A stretch of 64,000 bases of DNA from Raineyella sp. LH-20 (lineage in GTDB: Bacteria; Actinomycetota; Actinomycetes; Propionibacteriales; Propionibacteriaceae), in contig NZ_CP137003.1 of NCBI RefSeq assembly GCF_033110965.1, positions 3,410,001 through 3,474,000 on the forward strand. Reading direction: 5' to 3'. Of the stretch, positions 9,255 to 17,903 are shown in pieces. The notes under the pieces are model-generated. The model had not been told where the DNA came from and made no database searches. It saw only the letters and a list, made by a program, of their open reading frames with translations. Numbering within the stretch: position 1 is the first letter of the stretch; every line of letters starts with the position of its first letter. The position numbers were made by a program, and so were the translations under genes.

Positions 9255-10160
9255 TCAGCCCGCGTTGATCGTGGCTTCCTTCACCGCGCTCTGCGGGGTC
9301 TGGTACTTGTCGATCAGCTTCTGGTAAGAACCGTCGGCGATCGCCGCCTGCAGGGCCTTCTGCACCGCGTCGCGCAGCTGGGTGTCGTCCTTGGGGACGG
9401 CGACGCCCAGCGGGCCGGCGATCACCTGCTGGCCGACGACCTCGAACTTCCCCTTGGACTGCTGGGTGTTGTAGACGGCGACCGGGTACTCCTGGATGCC
9501 GGCGACCGCCCGGCCCTGTTCGATCTGCAGCATGGCCTCCGACTCCCGGTCGAAGGCCATCACGGTGACCTTGCCCTTGCCCGCCTGCTCACACTTCGGC
9601 GACAACTCGGAGGTGACGTACTCCTCCTGGGTCGTGCCGCGCTGCAGCGAGATGGTCTTGCCACACAGGTCGTCGACCGAGGTCAGCCCGTTCGGGTTGC
9701 CGGCCTTGACGAACATGATCGATCCGGACAGGTAGTAGTCGACGAAGTCGACCTCCTTCTGGCGCGCCTTCGTGTCGCTCATCGACGAGATGGCGGCATC
9801 GAAGCGGCCCGACTGCAGCTGGGTGATCAGCCCGTCGAAGGTCGAGTTGTTGAAGACCACCGGCACGCCCAGCTTGGCGCCCAGCAGATCACCGATCTCC
9901 TTGTCGAAGCCGATCACGGTGGTGCCGTCGGTGTCGTAGTACTCCATCGGGGCGTACGCGATGTCGCTGCCGACCTGGATCGAGCCCTTGTCCTTGATCG
10001 CCTGCGGCAGCGACGCGTAGAGCGGTGCCGAGGTGTCGACCCCGCCCGCCCCGGCCGCCGGGGTGGCCGCGGCGCCCCCGGACCCGCCGCCGCACGCCGT
10101 CAGGGACGCCGCCGCGACGAGCGCGACGACCGGGGCCAGGAGGTGCCTGGAGATCTTCAT
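9255..10160 (-). CDS. Amino-acid ABC transporter substrate-binding lipoprotein (paralogue 1)
   Basis: A 301-residue family-3 extracellular solute-binding protein. Residues 1-24 form a lipoprotein signal with lipobox LTAC, followed by a Gly/Ala-rich linker. The mature part contains the hallmark GSIQVGSDIAYAPMEYYD and GFDKEIGDLLGAKLGVP. These proteins capture polar amino acids outside the membrane and deliver them to the permease. It is closely related to the two other binding proteins of this cluster. It lies 41 bp after paralogue 2 and has no transporter subunits of its own. The chosen ATG starts the basic-hydrophobic signal; an upstream in-frame codon lacks one. The exact substrate is not predictable. 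Confidence 0.92.
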   Translation of the reverse strand: MKISRHLLAPVVALVAAASLTACGGGSGGAAATPAAGAGGVDTSAPLYASLPQAIKDKGSIQVGSDIAYAPMEYYDTDGTTVIGFDKEIGDLLGAKLGVPVVFNNSTFDGLITQLQSGRFDAAISSMSDTKARQKEVDFVDYYLSGSIMFVKAGNPNGLTSVDDLCGKTISLQRGTTQEEYVTSELSPKCEQAGKGKVTVMAFDRESEAMLQIEQGRAVAGIQEYPVAVYNTQQSKGKFEVVGQQVIAGPLGVAVPKDDTQLRDAVQKALQAAIADGSYQKLIDKYQTPQSAVKEATINAG

Positions 10161-10201
10161 GGAGGACCCTTCCGGGGGGACCGGGCGCAACCGCTACCCG
10201 A

Positions 10202-11119
10202 TCACTTCCCGCTGTTGATGGCGGCTTCCGTCACCGCGGACTGCGGCGTGCCGTACGTGTCGAGAAGCTTCGCATACGACCCGTCCGTGATCACGGCCTG
10301 CAGGGCCTCCTTGAACGCGTCGCGCAGCTCGGGGTTGTCCTTGGAGACCGCGATGCCGAGCGGTGCGGCGGTCACCTGGTCGCCGACGGTCTCGTACTTG
10401 CCGCCCGACTGCTTGGCGCTGTAGACGGCCACCGGGTAGTCCTGTAGACCGGCGACGGCGCGGTCCTGCTGGATCTGCAACATCGCCTCGGACTCGTGGT
10501 CGAAGGCGAGCACGTTGACCTTGCCCTTGCCGGCCTGCTCGCACTTCGGCGTGAGCTCGTCGGTGACGTACGCGTCCTGGACCGTGCCGCGCTGCAGGGC
10601 GATGGTCTGCCCGCACAGGTCGTCGACGGACTTCAGCGCGTGCGGGTTGCCCGCCTTGACGATCATCACCGACCCGGACATGTAGTAGTCGACGAAGTCG
10701 ACCTCCTTCTGGCGGTCCGGGGTGTCACTCATCGCGGTGATGGCGGTGTCGAAACGCTTCGAGTTGACCTGGGTGACCAGGCCGTCGAACGTCGAGTTGT
10801 TGTAGACGAACGGCACGCCCAGCTGCTTGGCGAGCAGGTCGCCGAGGTCCTTGTCGAAGCCGATCACCGTCTTGCCGTCGGCGTCGAAGTACTCCATCGG
10901 CGCGTACGCCGCGTCGGTGCCGACCTGGATCGACCCCTTGTCCTTCACCGACTGGGGAAGCTTCGCGTACAGCGGGGCCGACGTGTTCACCGTCGTCGGC
11001 GCCGAGGCAGCCGCCGGTGAGCCCGAGCCGGCGGCGGCGCCGTTGCCGCCACAGGCCGCCAGGCCACCGGCCAGGACGACCGCGGTCAGCGGCGCCAGTA
11101 CGCGGGTGATCATCTTCAT
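10202..11119 (-). CDS. Amino-acid ABC transporter substrate-binding lipoprotein (paralogue 2)
   Basis: A 305-residue family-3 solute-binding lipoprotein with lipobox LAAC near residue 24, a Gly/Ala/Ser linker, and the conserved GSIQVGTDAAYAPMEYFD and GFDKDLGDLLAKQLGVP segments. It shares near-identical blocks with paralogues 1 and 3 (TSAPLYAKLPQ, DRQKEVDFVDYYMSGSVM), which indicates duplication within this cluster. AAAGGA precedes the ATG. The gene is separated from the upstream ATPase gene by 322 bp holding a stem-loop repeat, so it may have its own promoter and a different expression level. Confidence 0.92.
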   Translation of the reverse strand: MKMITRVLAPLTAVVLAGGLAACGGNGAAAGSGSPAAASAPTTVNTSAPLYAKLPQSVKDKGSIQVGTDAAYAPMEYFDADGKTVIGFDKDLGDLLAKQLGVPFVYNNSTFDGLVTQVNSKRFDTAITAMSDTPDRQKEVDFVDYYMSGSVMIVKAGNPHALKSVDDLCGQTIALQRGTVQDAYVTDELTPKCEQAGKGKVNVLAFDHESEAMLQIQQDRAVAGLQDYPVAVYSAKQSGGKYETVGDQVTAAPLGIAVSKDNPELRDAFKEALQAVITDGSYAKLLDTYGTPQSAVTEAAINSGK

Positions 11120-11219
11120 CGAGCAGGTCCTTTCGCAATCACGGGCCCCGCCGGACCCAGTACCCGGCGAATACTACAACTCACGTGCTTCGGGCCCCTC
11201 ACCGGAGAGGGCCGGAGGT

Positions 11220-11319
11220 TGAGCCGAATCTGGCGGCTCAGCTCCGCTTGCCGCGGCCGACCCACGCAACGACGCCACGTGCGCCCGGCCGGGACTGCCG
11301 AGGGGTCAGATTCGGCTCA
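11220..11319. repeat. Separated 13-bp inverted repeat
   Basis: TGAGCCGAATCTG (11220-11232) and CAGATTCGGCTCA (11307-11319) are exact complements. They could be two operator half-sites, the ends of a tiny element, or a long-range mRNA hairpin. Confidence 0.55.
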
Positions 11320-11361
11320 CGCCCGAACGCCGACCGGGCCCGGAGCGCCGTGGATCCGTCC

Positions 11362-11441
11362 CCCGCCCACCCGGTGAATGAACAAGCGCCGGCGGACCCA
11401 GCCCTGCGGCGCTCGCCCCTGCCGCGCGACAGAGCTACTTA
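11362..11441 (-). repeat. Dispersed stem-loop repeat, copy 1 (likely terminator)
   Basis: On the minus strand this starts right after the ATPase stop codon. It contains TCTGTC, a GGCAGGG block, a stem AGCGCCG/CGGCGCT and a GCTTGTTC tail. An about 80% similar copy follows the gene at 19031. The position after stop codons and the stem with a T-rich tail suggest a terminator. Confidence 0.6.
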
Positions 11442-12242
11442 TCACAGCACCTTCGACAGGAACGCCTGGGTCCGGGGCTCGCGCGGGTTGCCCAGCACGT
11501 CGGCGGGTCGTCCCTCCTCGACGATGACCCCGCCGTCCATGAAGGCCAAGTAGTCGCCGACCTCGCGGGCGAAGCCCATCTCGTGGGTGACGACGACCAT
11601 CGTCATGCCGTCCTCGGCGAGCTGCTTCATCACACCGAGGACATCACCGACCAGCTCGGGGTCGAGCGCCGAGGTCGGCTCGTCGAAGAGCATCAGCTCC
11701 GGCTTCATCGCCAGCGCACGGGCGATCGCGACCCGCTGCTGCTGCCCGCCGGACAGCTTGCCCGGGTAGGCGTTCGCCTTGTCCGGCAGGCCGACCCGTT
11801 CCAGCAACTCCACCGCGGTGGCCCGGGCGGTGGCCGCCGGGACTCCCGCGACGTGGATCGGGGCCTCGCAGATGTTCTCCAGCACGGTCATGTGCGGGAA
11901 CAGGTTGAACCGCTGGAAGACCATGCCGATGCCCTGGCGCTGTTCGGCGATCTCCTTGTCGCGCAACTCGTGGAGCTTCCCCTCCCGCTCCTTGTATCCG
12001 ACCAGGTGGCCGCGCACCCGCAGGCTGCCGCCGTTGATCCGCTCCAGGTGGTTGATGCAGCGCAGGAAGGTCGACTTGCCCGACCCGGAGGGGCCGATCA
12101 GGACGGCCACCTCGCCGCGGGTCACCTTCATGTCGATGCCCTTGAGCACCTCCAGGGAGCCGAAGCGCTTCCGGACCCCGCGGGCCTCGACGATGATGTC
12201 CTGGCCGGCGGCGGTGCCGCCTGCTGCGTTGTGCTCGCTCAT
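11442..12242 (-). CDS. Amino-acid ABC transporter ATP-binding protein
   Basis: A 266-residue ABC ATPase of the polar-amino-acid (GlnQ/GltL) type. Walker A is GPSGSGKST (about 52-60), the Q-loop is [10 protein letters not shown], the signature is [15 protein letters not shown] and Walker B is [12 protein letters not shown], followed by the switch His in VVTHEM. It powers import through the permease encoded just upstream, and the two genes overlap by 4 bp (ATGA), which implies translational coupling. A longer open frame extends back through the permease gene but is only its shadow. The protein is complete and has no unusual domain. Confidence 0.96.
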   Translation of the reverse strand: MSEHNAAGGTAAGQDIIVEARGVRKRFGSLEVLKGIDMKVTRGEVAVLIGPSGSGKSTFLRCINHLERINGGSLRVRGHLVGYKEREGKLHELRDKEIAEQRQGIGMVFQRFNLFPHMTVLENICEAPIHVAGVPAATARATAVELLERVGLPDKANAYPGKLSGGQQQRVAIARALAMKPELMLFDEPTSALDPELVGDVLGVMKQLAEDGMTMVVVTHEMGFAREVGDYLAFMDGGVIVEEGRPADVLGNPREPRTQAFLSKVL

Positions 12243-13180
12243 TCCTGCCTGCCGAACTTGAGGTTGCGCTTCACGGTGGCCAGCGGGCCGCCGTCCTGGC
12301 CGGACTCCTGGTCGGAGCGGTTGAAGTACCTCTCCAGGTAGTGCTGGGCGATCGAGAAGACGGTGGTGAGGATCAGGTACCAGGCCGAGACGGTGATCAG
12401 CATCTCGATCACCTGCAGGGTGTTGGAGTAGATCCGCACAGCTGCCTGCAGCAGTTCGAGGTACTGGATCGAGTAGGCCAGCGACGAGGTCTTCAGCATG
12501 TTGATGAACTCGTTGCCGGTCGGCGGGATGATCACCCGCATCGCCTGCGGCAGCACGATCCGCCGCATGGTGTGCGTACGTGACATGCCCAGGGCGCTGG
12601 CCGCTTCCATCTGGCCCTTGTCGACCGACTGGATGCCCGAGCGGACGATCTCGGCCATGTAGGCACCCTCGTTGATGCCCAGGCCCAGCAGCGCCGCCAC
12701 GAACGGCGTCATCACGGCGTTCGTCTGGATCGACGTCCCCGGGATGTACTGGAAGACCAGCGAGAGGTTGTACCAGATCATCAGCTGGACCAGCACCGGA
12801 GTGCCACGGAACAGCCAGATGTAGAACTCCGCGACACCGCGGGTGACCCAGTTGTCCGACTGGCGCATCACCGCGACCAGGATGCCGAGCACGACACCGA
12901 TGACCTGGGCGAGCACGCTGATCAGCAGCGTGTTGCCCATGCCCTTGAGCACCTGGCTCTGCAGGAAGTACTTGGGCGGCACGGTCCAGTCGATGCTGGC
13001 CTGGGAGAAGGCCCAGACGAGCAGGCCGAGCAGGACCAGGACCACGCCGGCGCCGACCCACCGCCACGGATGGCGGACCGGGACCGCGACGATGTCCCCG
13101 TTCACCGGGGGGCGGGTGCCCTCGGTGTTCACAGAGGTGCCAGCGTCGTCACCGGCACCCGGAGCAGTGGAGCCGGCCAT
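12239..13180 (-). CDS. Amino-acid ABC transporter permease
   Basis: A 313-residue inner-membrane protein of the HisM/GlnP family. A hydrophilic N-terminal extension of about 40 residues precedes five or so membrane helices. The EAA loop that docks to the ATPase is [19 protein letters not shown], with the family motif [16 protein letters not shown] before it. It is the only permease gene in the cluster, so it presumably acts as a homodimer. It lies 1 bp after binding protein 3 and overlaps the ATPase gene by 4 bp, a tight operon. Confidence 0.95.
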   Translation of the reverse strand: MAGSTAPGAGDDAGTSVNTEGTRPPVNGDIVAVPVRHPWRWVGAGVVLVLLGLLVWAFSQASIDWTVPPKYFLQSQVLKGMGNTLLISVLAQVIGVVLGILVAVMRQSDNWVTRGVAEFYIWLFRGTPVLVQLMIWYNLSLVFQYIPGTSIQTNAVMTPFVAALLGLGINEGAYMAEIVRSGIQSVDKGQMEAASALGMSRTHTMRRIVLPQAMRVIIPPTGNEFINMLKTSSLAYSIQYLELLQAAVRIYSNTLQVIEMLITVSAWYLILTTVFSIAQHYLERYFNRSDQESGQDGGPLATVKRNLKFGRQE

Positions 13181-13181
13181 G

Positions 13182-14099
13182 TCACTTGCCCGCGTTGATG
13201 GTGGCCTTGTCGATGGCGCCCTGCGGGGTGTCGTACTTCGCGATCAGCTGCTGGTACGACCCGTCGTCCATCACCTGCTGCACCGCCTGCTGCAGCACGT
13301 CGCGCAGCTCGGTGTCGGACTTGCGCACCGCGATGCCCAGCGGGTTGGCGATGACCTGCTCGCCGGCGGTCTCGTACGCCCCGTTGCCCTGCTTCACGTT
13401 GTACGCCGCGACCGGGTAGTCCTGCATGCCCGAGTCGGCGCGACCCTGCTTGACCTGCAGCATCGCCTGGGACTCGGTGTCGAAGGCCAGCAGGTTGATC
13501 TGCGGCTTGCCCGCGGCCTTGCACTGGTCCTGCAGGGTGGTCTGGATGTACTGGTCCTGGCTGGTGCCGCGCTGCACGGCGACCGTCTTGCCGCACAGAT
13601 CCTCAACGGTCGCGATGGCCTTCGGATTGCCCTTCTGGACGAGCATCACCATGCCGGCGCGGTAGTAGTCGACGAAGTCGACCTCCTTCTGCCGCTCCGG
13701 GTTGTCGGTCATCGCGGAGATGATGGTGTCGAGCCGGTTCGAGGTGAGCTGGGTGATCAACCCGTCGAAGGTGGTGCCGTTCCAGACGAAGGGCACGCCG
13801 AGCTTCTGGGAGAGCAGGTCGCTGAGCTCCTTGTCGAAGCCGATCACCGTCTTGCCGTCGGTGTCGTAGTACTCCATCGGGGCGTACTCGATCGAGGCGC
13901 CGACCTGGATGGAGCCCTTGTCCTTGATCGCCTGGGGAAGCTTCGCGTAGAGCGGGGCGCTGGTGTTGACGGTGGTCGGTGCCGCCGCGGCAGGACTCCC
14001 GCTCGCCGCGGGGGTGCTCGAGCCACCGCCGCACGCGGCCAGCGTGCCGGCCACCGCCAGCGCGGCCGCCGCGGCGAACAGTCGTGCCATCTTCTTCAT
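13182..14099 (-). CDS. Amino-acid ABC transporter substrate-binding lipoprotein (paralogue 3, first gene of operon)
   Basis: A 305-residue family-3 solute-binding lipoprotein with signal peptide and lipobox LAAC near residue 22, then a Ser/Ala/Pro linker. It contains GSIQVGASIEYAPMEYYD and GFDKELSDLLSQKLGVP. It leads the operon with the permease and ATPase and so is the primary receptor of the system. It differs from the other two paralogues most in the C-terminal half (QTTLQDQCKAAGKPQINLL), which could change specificity. A TAGCAT box on the minus strand near 14157 may be its -10 element. The ligand class, polar amino acid, is inferred from the family. Confidence 0.93.
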   Translation of the reverse strand: MKKMARLFAAAAALAVAGTLAACGGGSSTPAASGSPAAAAPTTVNTSAPLYAKLPQAIKDKGSIQVGASIEYAPMEYYDTDGKTVIGFDKELSDLLSQKLGVPFVWNGTTFDGLITQLTSNRLDTIISAMTDNPERQKEVDFVDYYRAGMVMLVQKGNPKAIATVEDLCGKTVAVQRGTSQDQYIQTTLQDQCKAAGKPQINLLAFDTESQAMLQVKQGRADSGMQDYPVAAYNVKQGNGAYETAGEQVIANPLGIAVRKSDTELRDVLQQAVQQVMDDGSYQQLIAKYDTPQGAIDKATINAGK

Positions 14100-14239
14100 C
14101 GACTTTCCTTCCGTGGAACCATGCGTGAGCCCCCGCGGGTCTCCTCGCTCGGGACATGCTAGTGGACGCGTGTCACGATCCTGTTGCCCGCCGATCGAGG
14201 AACGGACGTCGTACGGTCACACCCGACTGCCCCCCGCGA

Positions 14240-15910
14240 TCACCAGGACTGGGCAAGCACCAGCGGCAGCACCACCTGAGCCCCGAAAGTGACCGGGTCA
14301 TCGGGCAGCAGGTCGGCGATCACCCCCGCGGGGAACCGATCCGCGGCATCGGTGAGGTCGGCGAGCAACCGCCGGGTGGTCCGCTCGGCCAGCTCGGCCG
14401 GTCCGACCAACCACTCGTTCTCCAACTCGTACGCCGCCCGCTCGTCGAGCATCCGCAGCATCAGCACCTCACGCGCCATCGTCCGTGGATCGCCTCCGCC
14501 GGGCGGTTGCCCGGGCAGTCCGCCGCCGAGGCGACGCCCGAGCCAGCGCGCGGCGTCCCGCAGGCCGGCGTCCCACCGGCCGGCGCCGAGCACCAAGGCA
14601 TACTCCGCACGCACGTCACGCGGGATCGGCTGACCCTCCGCGTCGAAGCCCCCGGCGCAGTGGGCGGCGACCCTGGCCAGCGCCCGGGCGGGGACCGACG
14701 GGTCGCGGCCGGCCGTCGCGAGAGTGGTGACCAGGTTCATCGCCGCGACGGCGCCGAGCGGGACCGGCCCCAGCTCCCCGACCAGGTCGGCGGCCCGGTC
14801 GAGCCAGCCGGTGTCCCCGGTCGCCGTGTGCAGGCCGAGACAGGCCAACACCGCTTCCGGGTCGGTCCGCGCACGCAACGGTCCGGTCACCGACGCCTCG
14901 ACCACGTCGAGAGCGCGCAGCGGGTCGACCAGGCCCGGCCCGGCCAACGCGGCCAGCACCAGCGCCGCAGCGGTCGTCGTGCCGAGCACTCCGGTCAGTC
15001 CGTGGCCGAGGCCCGGATCGTACGCACCGGTCAGGTCGTACGGGTCGGTCAGGTCGTACGGGTCGGCGTGGTCGTACGGGTTGGTCTCCGACACGCCGGC
15101 CCGATCCAGCAGCCGGCCGGCCCAGGTGGCCGCGACCTGGTCGAGCGCCGGCGCCCACCGGGCCTCGACCAGCGTGGTCCCGCGCGCCGAGTTGAGACGT
15201 ACGGTCACCCGGTGCCGTCCGGCGGCGGGCAGGATCTCCACGGTGTCCCCGACGAGGTCGACCTCGAGATCCTCCCCCTCGTCGTCCACCGCCTGGTCGA
15301 GATCGGCGATGACCAGCGGCACCGTGTCGGGCAGGTCGACCGGATCCGGCCACCATCCGGGCAGCACCACCGCGGCAGCCCGCAGGTCCGGCAGCCAGCT
15401 CGCCTGCCAGTGCCACAGCCGGCGTTCCCCCACGTCCCAGTGCGACGACGGTCCGAGTTCGAAGGCGTCGGTCGCCTCGGTGGCGCCCTGCCGCTGCCGC
15501 ACCACCAGCAGTGGGCCGTCACCACGAGGGGCGACGATCCAGGCCGCCTCGGCGCCGGCGCTCCAGGTCCAGGCCTCGCAGCCCCGGGCCGGCACCGGGC
15601 GCAACCGCACTCCTGCGGCGCGCGGTGCACCGGAGGTGTTCACGGCGACGATCCGCTGGTCCCAACCGGCCAACACGCTGTGGCGGATGTCGAGGTGGAC
15701 GGGACCGTCGCGATGGACCTCCACCTCATCCTCCGCCCGGGCGACCAGTGGCGCGGTGGTGTCGCTGCCGGCGAGTCGGATGTCGAGGCCGTCGAGGTAC
15801 GGGCCCCACTGGTCGTGGACCAGCGACACCAGTTCCCCGTCCTCGTCGAAGGCGAGCACGGCCTCACACCACCGCAGCTGCGTGGCGGCGCGTCCGACCA
15901 TCTCACTCAC
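14240..15910 (-). CDS. Protein of unknown function, coupled to nei2
   Basis: About 556 residues, not recognised. The N-terminal half is beta-rich and full of Trp (AWTWSAGAEAAWIV, HWQASWLPDL, VLPGWWPDP). The C-terminal half is helical and Ala/Leu-rich (TTTAAALVLAALAGPGLVDPL in part). This is loosely reminiscent of glycosidase-like proteins with a beta domain followed by a helical toroid, but no catalytic motif could be identified. A hydrophilic insert with YDP/YDLTDP repeats comes from an 18-bp DNA repeat. There is no signal peptide, so it is probably cytoplasmic. It starts at a GTG overlapping the nei2 stop, or an ATG 9 bp later, so it is co-translated with nei2. Confidence 0.7.
   Translation of the reverse strand: MSEMVGRAATQLRWCEAVLAFDEDGELVSLVHDQWGPYLDGLDIRLAGSDTTAPLVARAEDEVEVHRDGPVHLDIRHSVLAGWDQRIVAVNTSGAPRAAGVRLRPVPARGCEAWTWSAGAEAAWIVAPRGDGPLLVVRQRQGATEATDAFELGPSSHWDVGERRLWHWQASWLPDLRAAAVVLPGWWPDPVDLPDTVPLVIADLDQAVDDEGEDLEVDLVGDTVEILPAAGRHRVTVRLNSARGTTLVEARWAPALDQVAATWAGRLLDRAGVSETNPYDHADPYDLTDPYDLTGAYDPGLGHGLTGVLGTTTAAALVLAALAGPGLVDPLRALDVVEASVTGPLRARTDPEAVLACLGLHTATGDTGWLDRAADLVGELGPVPLGAVAAMNLVTTLATAGRDPSVPARALARVAAHCAGGFDAEGQPIPRDVRAEYALVLGAGRWDAGLRDAARWLGRRLGGGLPGQPPGGGDPRTMAREVLMLRMLDERAAYELENEWLVGPAELAERTTRRLLADLTDAADRFPAGVIADLLPDDPVTFGAQVVLPLVLAQSW
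15018..15089. repeat. 18-bp tandem repeat inside a coding region, four units
   Basis: Four 18-bp units beginning TCGTACG, the middle two nearly identical, add an in-frame Tyr-Asp-rich hexapeptide repeat to the unknown protein. Confidence 0.75.
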
Positions 15911-16709
15911 CCCGCTGACAGGTCGGGCACCAGAACAGGTTGCGACCGGCCAGGTCACGCTGCCGGATCGGGGTGCCGCAGACCAGGCACGGCTGCTCGG
16001 TGCGGCGGTAGACGTACACCTCGCCACCGTGGTCGTCCACCCGGGGTGGACGACCCATCGCCTCGGGGGTGTGGTCGGGGCGTACGGTGTCGATCCGGCC
16101 GAGCCGCTTGCCCTCCGCCATCAGGTCGACCAGGTCCTCCCAGAGCCGGCACCACAGGGCTGGGCTGACAGTGTTGGCCGGCAGCAGTGGATCCACCCCG
16201 TGCCGGAAGAGCACCTCGGCCCGGTAGACGTTGCCGACGCCGGCCAGCACCGACTGGTCGAGCAGGACCGTGGCGAGCGGACGGTGGGAACGCCGAAGCC
16301 GGTCGTACGCCCGCCCCGGATCGGCCTGCGGATCAAGCGGGTCCGGTCCGAGTCGGGCGATCATCGCGGCCTCGGTCGGCGGATCGGTCAGCCGACAGCC
16401 CTGCGGGCCGCGCAGGTCGGCGACCCGCCCGTCGGCGGCGATCCGCAGCCGTACCTGCCCGACCACCGGATGCGTCGGTGCGACGGTCATCCGGCCGATC
16501 AGACCCAGATGGATGTGCACGACCCGCTCGTCGTCGAACTCGACGAACAGGTGCTTGCCGACCGCTCGGGCCGCGGTCAGCGTCCGGCCGTCGAGCAGCA
16601 GTGCCTCGGCGGCGAAACGTCCCTGGGGGCTGCTCACCGTCACCGGGTGCCCGGCGAACGCTTCGTCGAGGTCGTCGGCGAGCCGATGCAGGACGTGACC
16701 CTCAGGCAC
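15903..16709 (-). CDS. nei2: Fpg/Nei-family DNA glycosylase (endonuclease VIII-like)
   Basis: A 268-residue base-excision-repair enzyme that removes oxidised pyrimidines and nicks the abasic site. It begins PEGH after the initiator, giving catalytic Pro and Glu. A catalytic Lys occurs in VGKHLFVEF (about 52). The H2TH motif is QSVLAGVGNVYRAE, and a C-terminal four-Cys zinc finger reads CLVCGTP...FWCPTCQ. The sequence resembles actinobacterial Nei2 more than MutM because it starts PEGHVLHRLA. The GTG start has AGGAGG 6 bp upstream. It is translationally coupled to the unknown gene downstream. Confidence 0.93.
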   Translation of the reverse strand: MPEGHVLHRLADDLDEAFAGHPVTVSSPQGRFAAEALLLDGRTLTAARAVGKHLFVEFDDERVVHIHLGLIGRMTVAPTHPVVGQVRLRIAADGRVADLRGPQGCRLTDPPTEAAMIARLGPDPLDPQADPGRAYDRLRRSHRPLATVLLDQSVLAGVGNVYRAEVLFRHGVDPLLPANTVSPALWCRLWEDLVDLMAEGKRLGRIDTVRPDHTPEAMGRPPRVDDHGGEVYVYRRTEQPCLVCGTPIRQRDLAGRNLFWCPTCQRGE

Positions 16710-16749
16710 CCGGCACCTCCTGTCCGTGCCACTGGGCGTGGCGCCTGTC

Positions 16750-16755
16750 TAGGCT
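16750..16755 (+). promoter_or_regulatory. -10 box of a leaderless gene (TAGGCT, 6 bp before ATG)
   Basis: TAGGCT is followed by six bases and then the ATG of the next gene. There is no Shine-Dalgarno. This is the spacing expected when transcription starts at the start codon. Confidence 0.6.
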
Positions 16756-16761
16756 AGTCGC

Positions 16762-17121
16762 ATGACATCAGGAGCGGGCCAACGCGACCGCGGCACGTCC
16801 GCCGAGCGCGGCACGAGCACGTCCGCCGAGCGCGGCGAGACCTCACGTCCCGGACCGCGGATCCCCGGCGCGCGGCGGCGGCGCAACGGCGCCGACCAGG
16901 ACCGTACGGCGTCCCGCAGACCGGCGCAGGAGGAGCGCGAGGGCCAGGCGGAGCGCGACACCCCGTTCCCCCACGACTTCGGCCGCGACGGCACGTCCGG
17001 CCTGGTCACCCACGACCGTGCGCTCCGCGCCCGGGAGGTGTCCCGGCCCACGCCCGAGGACGAGGCGGAGGCCGTCGCGGGCGCCGAGGCGATGCTGCGC
17101 AGACTCGGCCGGCACCACTGA
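16762..17121 (+). CDS. Small disordered hypothetical protein
   Basis: A 119-residue protein, very rich in Arg, Gly, Ser and Glu up to residue 70 (TSAERGTSTSAERGE), so mostly disordered. It then has a more conserved-looking end (FPHDFGRDGTSGLVTHDRAL and a short helix EAEAVAGAEAMLRRLG). No family is recognised and there is no signal or membrane segment. It is probably real because a TAGGCT -10 box lies exactly six bases before the ATG, it is divergent from nei2, and the third-position GC is high. It is possibly a nucleic-acid-binding accessory, a guess from composition only. Confidence 0.6.
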   Translation: MTSGAGQRDRGTSAERGTSTSAERGETSRPGPRIPGARRRRNGADQDRTASRRPAQEEREGQAERDTPFPHDFGRDGTSGLVTHDRALRAREVSRPTPEDEAEAVAGAEAMLRRLGRHH

Positions 17122-17245
17122 CCTACGCGCAGTGTCGAGCCCGTACGACTCCGGCCGGGTCGGGGCTGGCTGACATCGACCTACGCCGGGGGATCGACCG
17201 GTGCCGCCGACGTACGCCGGCCGGGCTGCCGGGACGCGGCCGACG

Positions 17246-17695
17246 TCAGCGGGACGCGTCGTACGCGCTGAGCTTGTCGATCCGGCGCTGGTGGCGTGCA
17301 TCCTGCGAGTACGGCGTGGCGAGGAAGGCGCGGACCATCTCCAGGGCGAACTCCGGCTCGTGCTGGCGGGCGCCGACGGCGACCACGTTGGCATCGTTGT
17401 GCTCACGGCCCAGTTCGGCGATCGCGACGTTCCAGGCCAGGATCGACCGGATCCCCGGGACCTTGTTCGCCGCGATGTTCTCGCCGTTGCCCGACCCGCC
17501 GATGACGATCCCCAGCGACCCCGGATCGGCGGCCACGGCCTGGGCGCCCGGGATGCAGGTGTCCGGGTAGTCGTCCTGGGCGTCGTACTCGAGGGCGCCG
17601 TGGTCGACCACGTCGTGGCCGTCCTCGGTGAGGGCCTGGACGAGGTAGTTCTTCAGCTCGTACCCGGCATGGTCGGTGGCAATGTGAACGCGCAT
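17246..17695 (-). CDS. rpiB: Ribose-5-phosphate isomerase B
   Basis: A 149-residue LacAB/RpiB-family isomerase that interconverts ribose-5-phosphate and ribulose-5-phosphate in the pentose-phosphate pathway. It begins MRVHIATDHAGYELK, with the active-site loop GIVIGGSGNGENIAANK and, after it, LGREHNDANVVAVGAR. The GGSGNGE loop with no Cys is the mycobacterial type, where a Glu acts as base. It is a single gene whose ATG follows a GATAGT box at six bases, so it too may be leaderless. Confidence 0.95.
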   Translation of the reverse strand: MRVHIATDHAGYELKNYLVQALTEDGHDVVDHGALEYDAQDDYPDTCIPGAQAVAADPGSLGIVIGGSGNGENIAANKVPGIRSILAWNVAIAELGREHNDANVVAVGARQHEPEFALEMVRAFLATPYSQDARHQRRIDKLSAYDASR

Positions 17696-17891
17696 GCGGT
17701 CACTATCTCACGCCCCTACGTCGGGCTCCGGCGGCGTCACCACTGCCCGAACGGCCTGGCCGACGCCCTCCCGGTGGCTGTCACGGAGCCCACCTCCCCC
17801 ACGGTCGCGCGCCTCACCGGCACCCCTCGGGGGTATCCCGCGTCCTCCCCCGGTCCTTCCGCCGACTCCTGGCGCCCGACCGGCACCCGCC

Positions 17892-17897
17892 TAGCCT
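17892..17897 (+). promoter_or_regulatory. -10 box of a leaderless gene (TAGCCT)
   Basis: TAGCCT, six bases, then the ATG of the M15-like lipoprotein gene. No ribosome binding site is visible. Confidence 0.55.
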
Positions 17898-17903
17898 TGA
17901 CGC

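Larger units (their letters stand above)
11120..11441. other. Intergenic region between transporter ATPase and second binding-protein gene
   Basis: No gene was found here. It contains a 13-bp inverted repeat (TGAGCCGAATCTG and its complement, 74 bp apart) and, at the ATPase end, one copy of a stem-loop repeat that also occurs after the mycothiol-type oxidoreductase gene. A TAGTAT box on the minus strand (11171-11176) could be a -10 element for paralogue 2, but no -35 is evident. Confidence 0.6.

Noticed and set aside
11442-13067. A 541-codon frame joining the ABC ATPase to upstream sequence
   Set aside because: The first 275 codons are the permease gene in the wrong frame; the real ATPase starts at the ATGA overlap.
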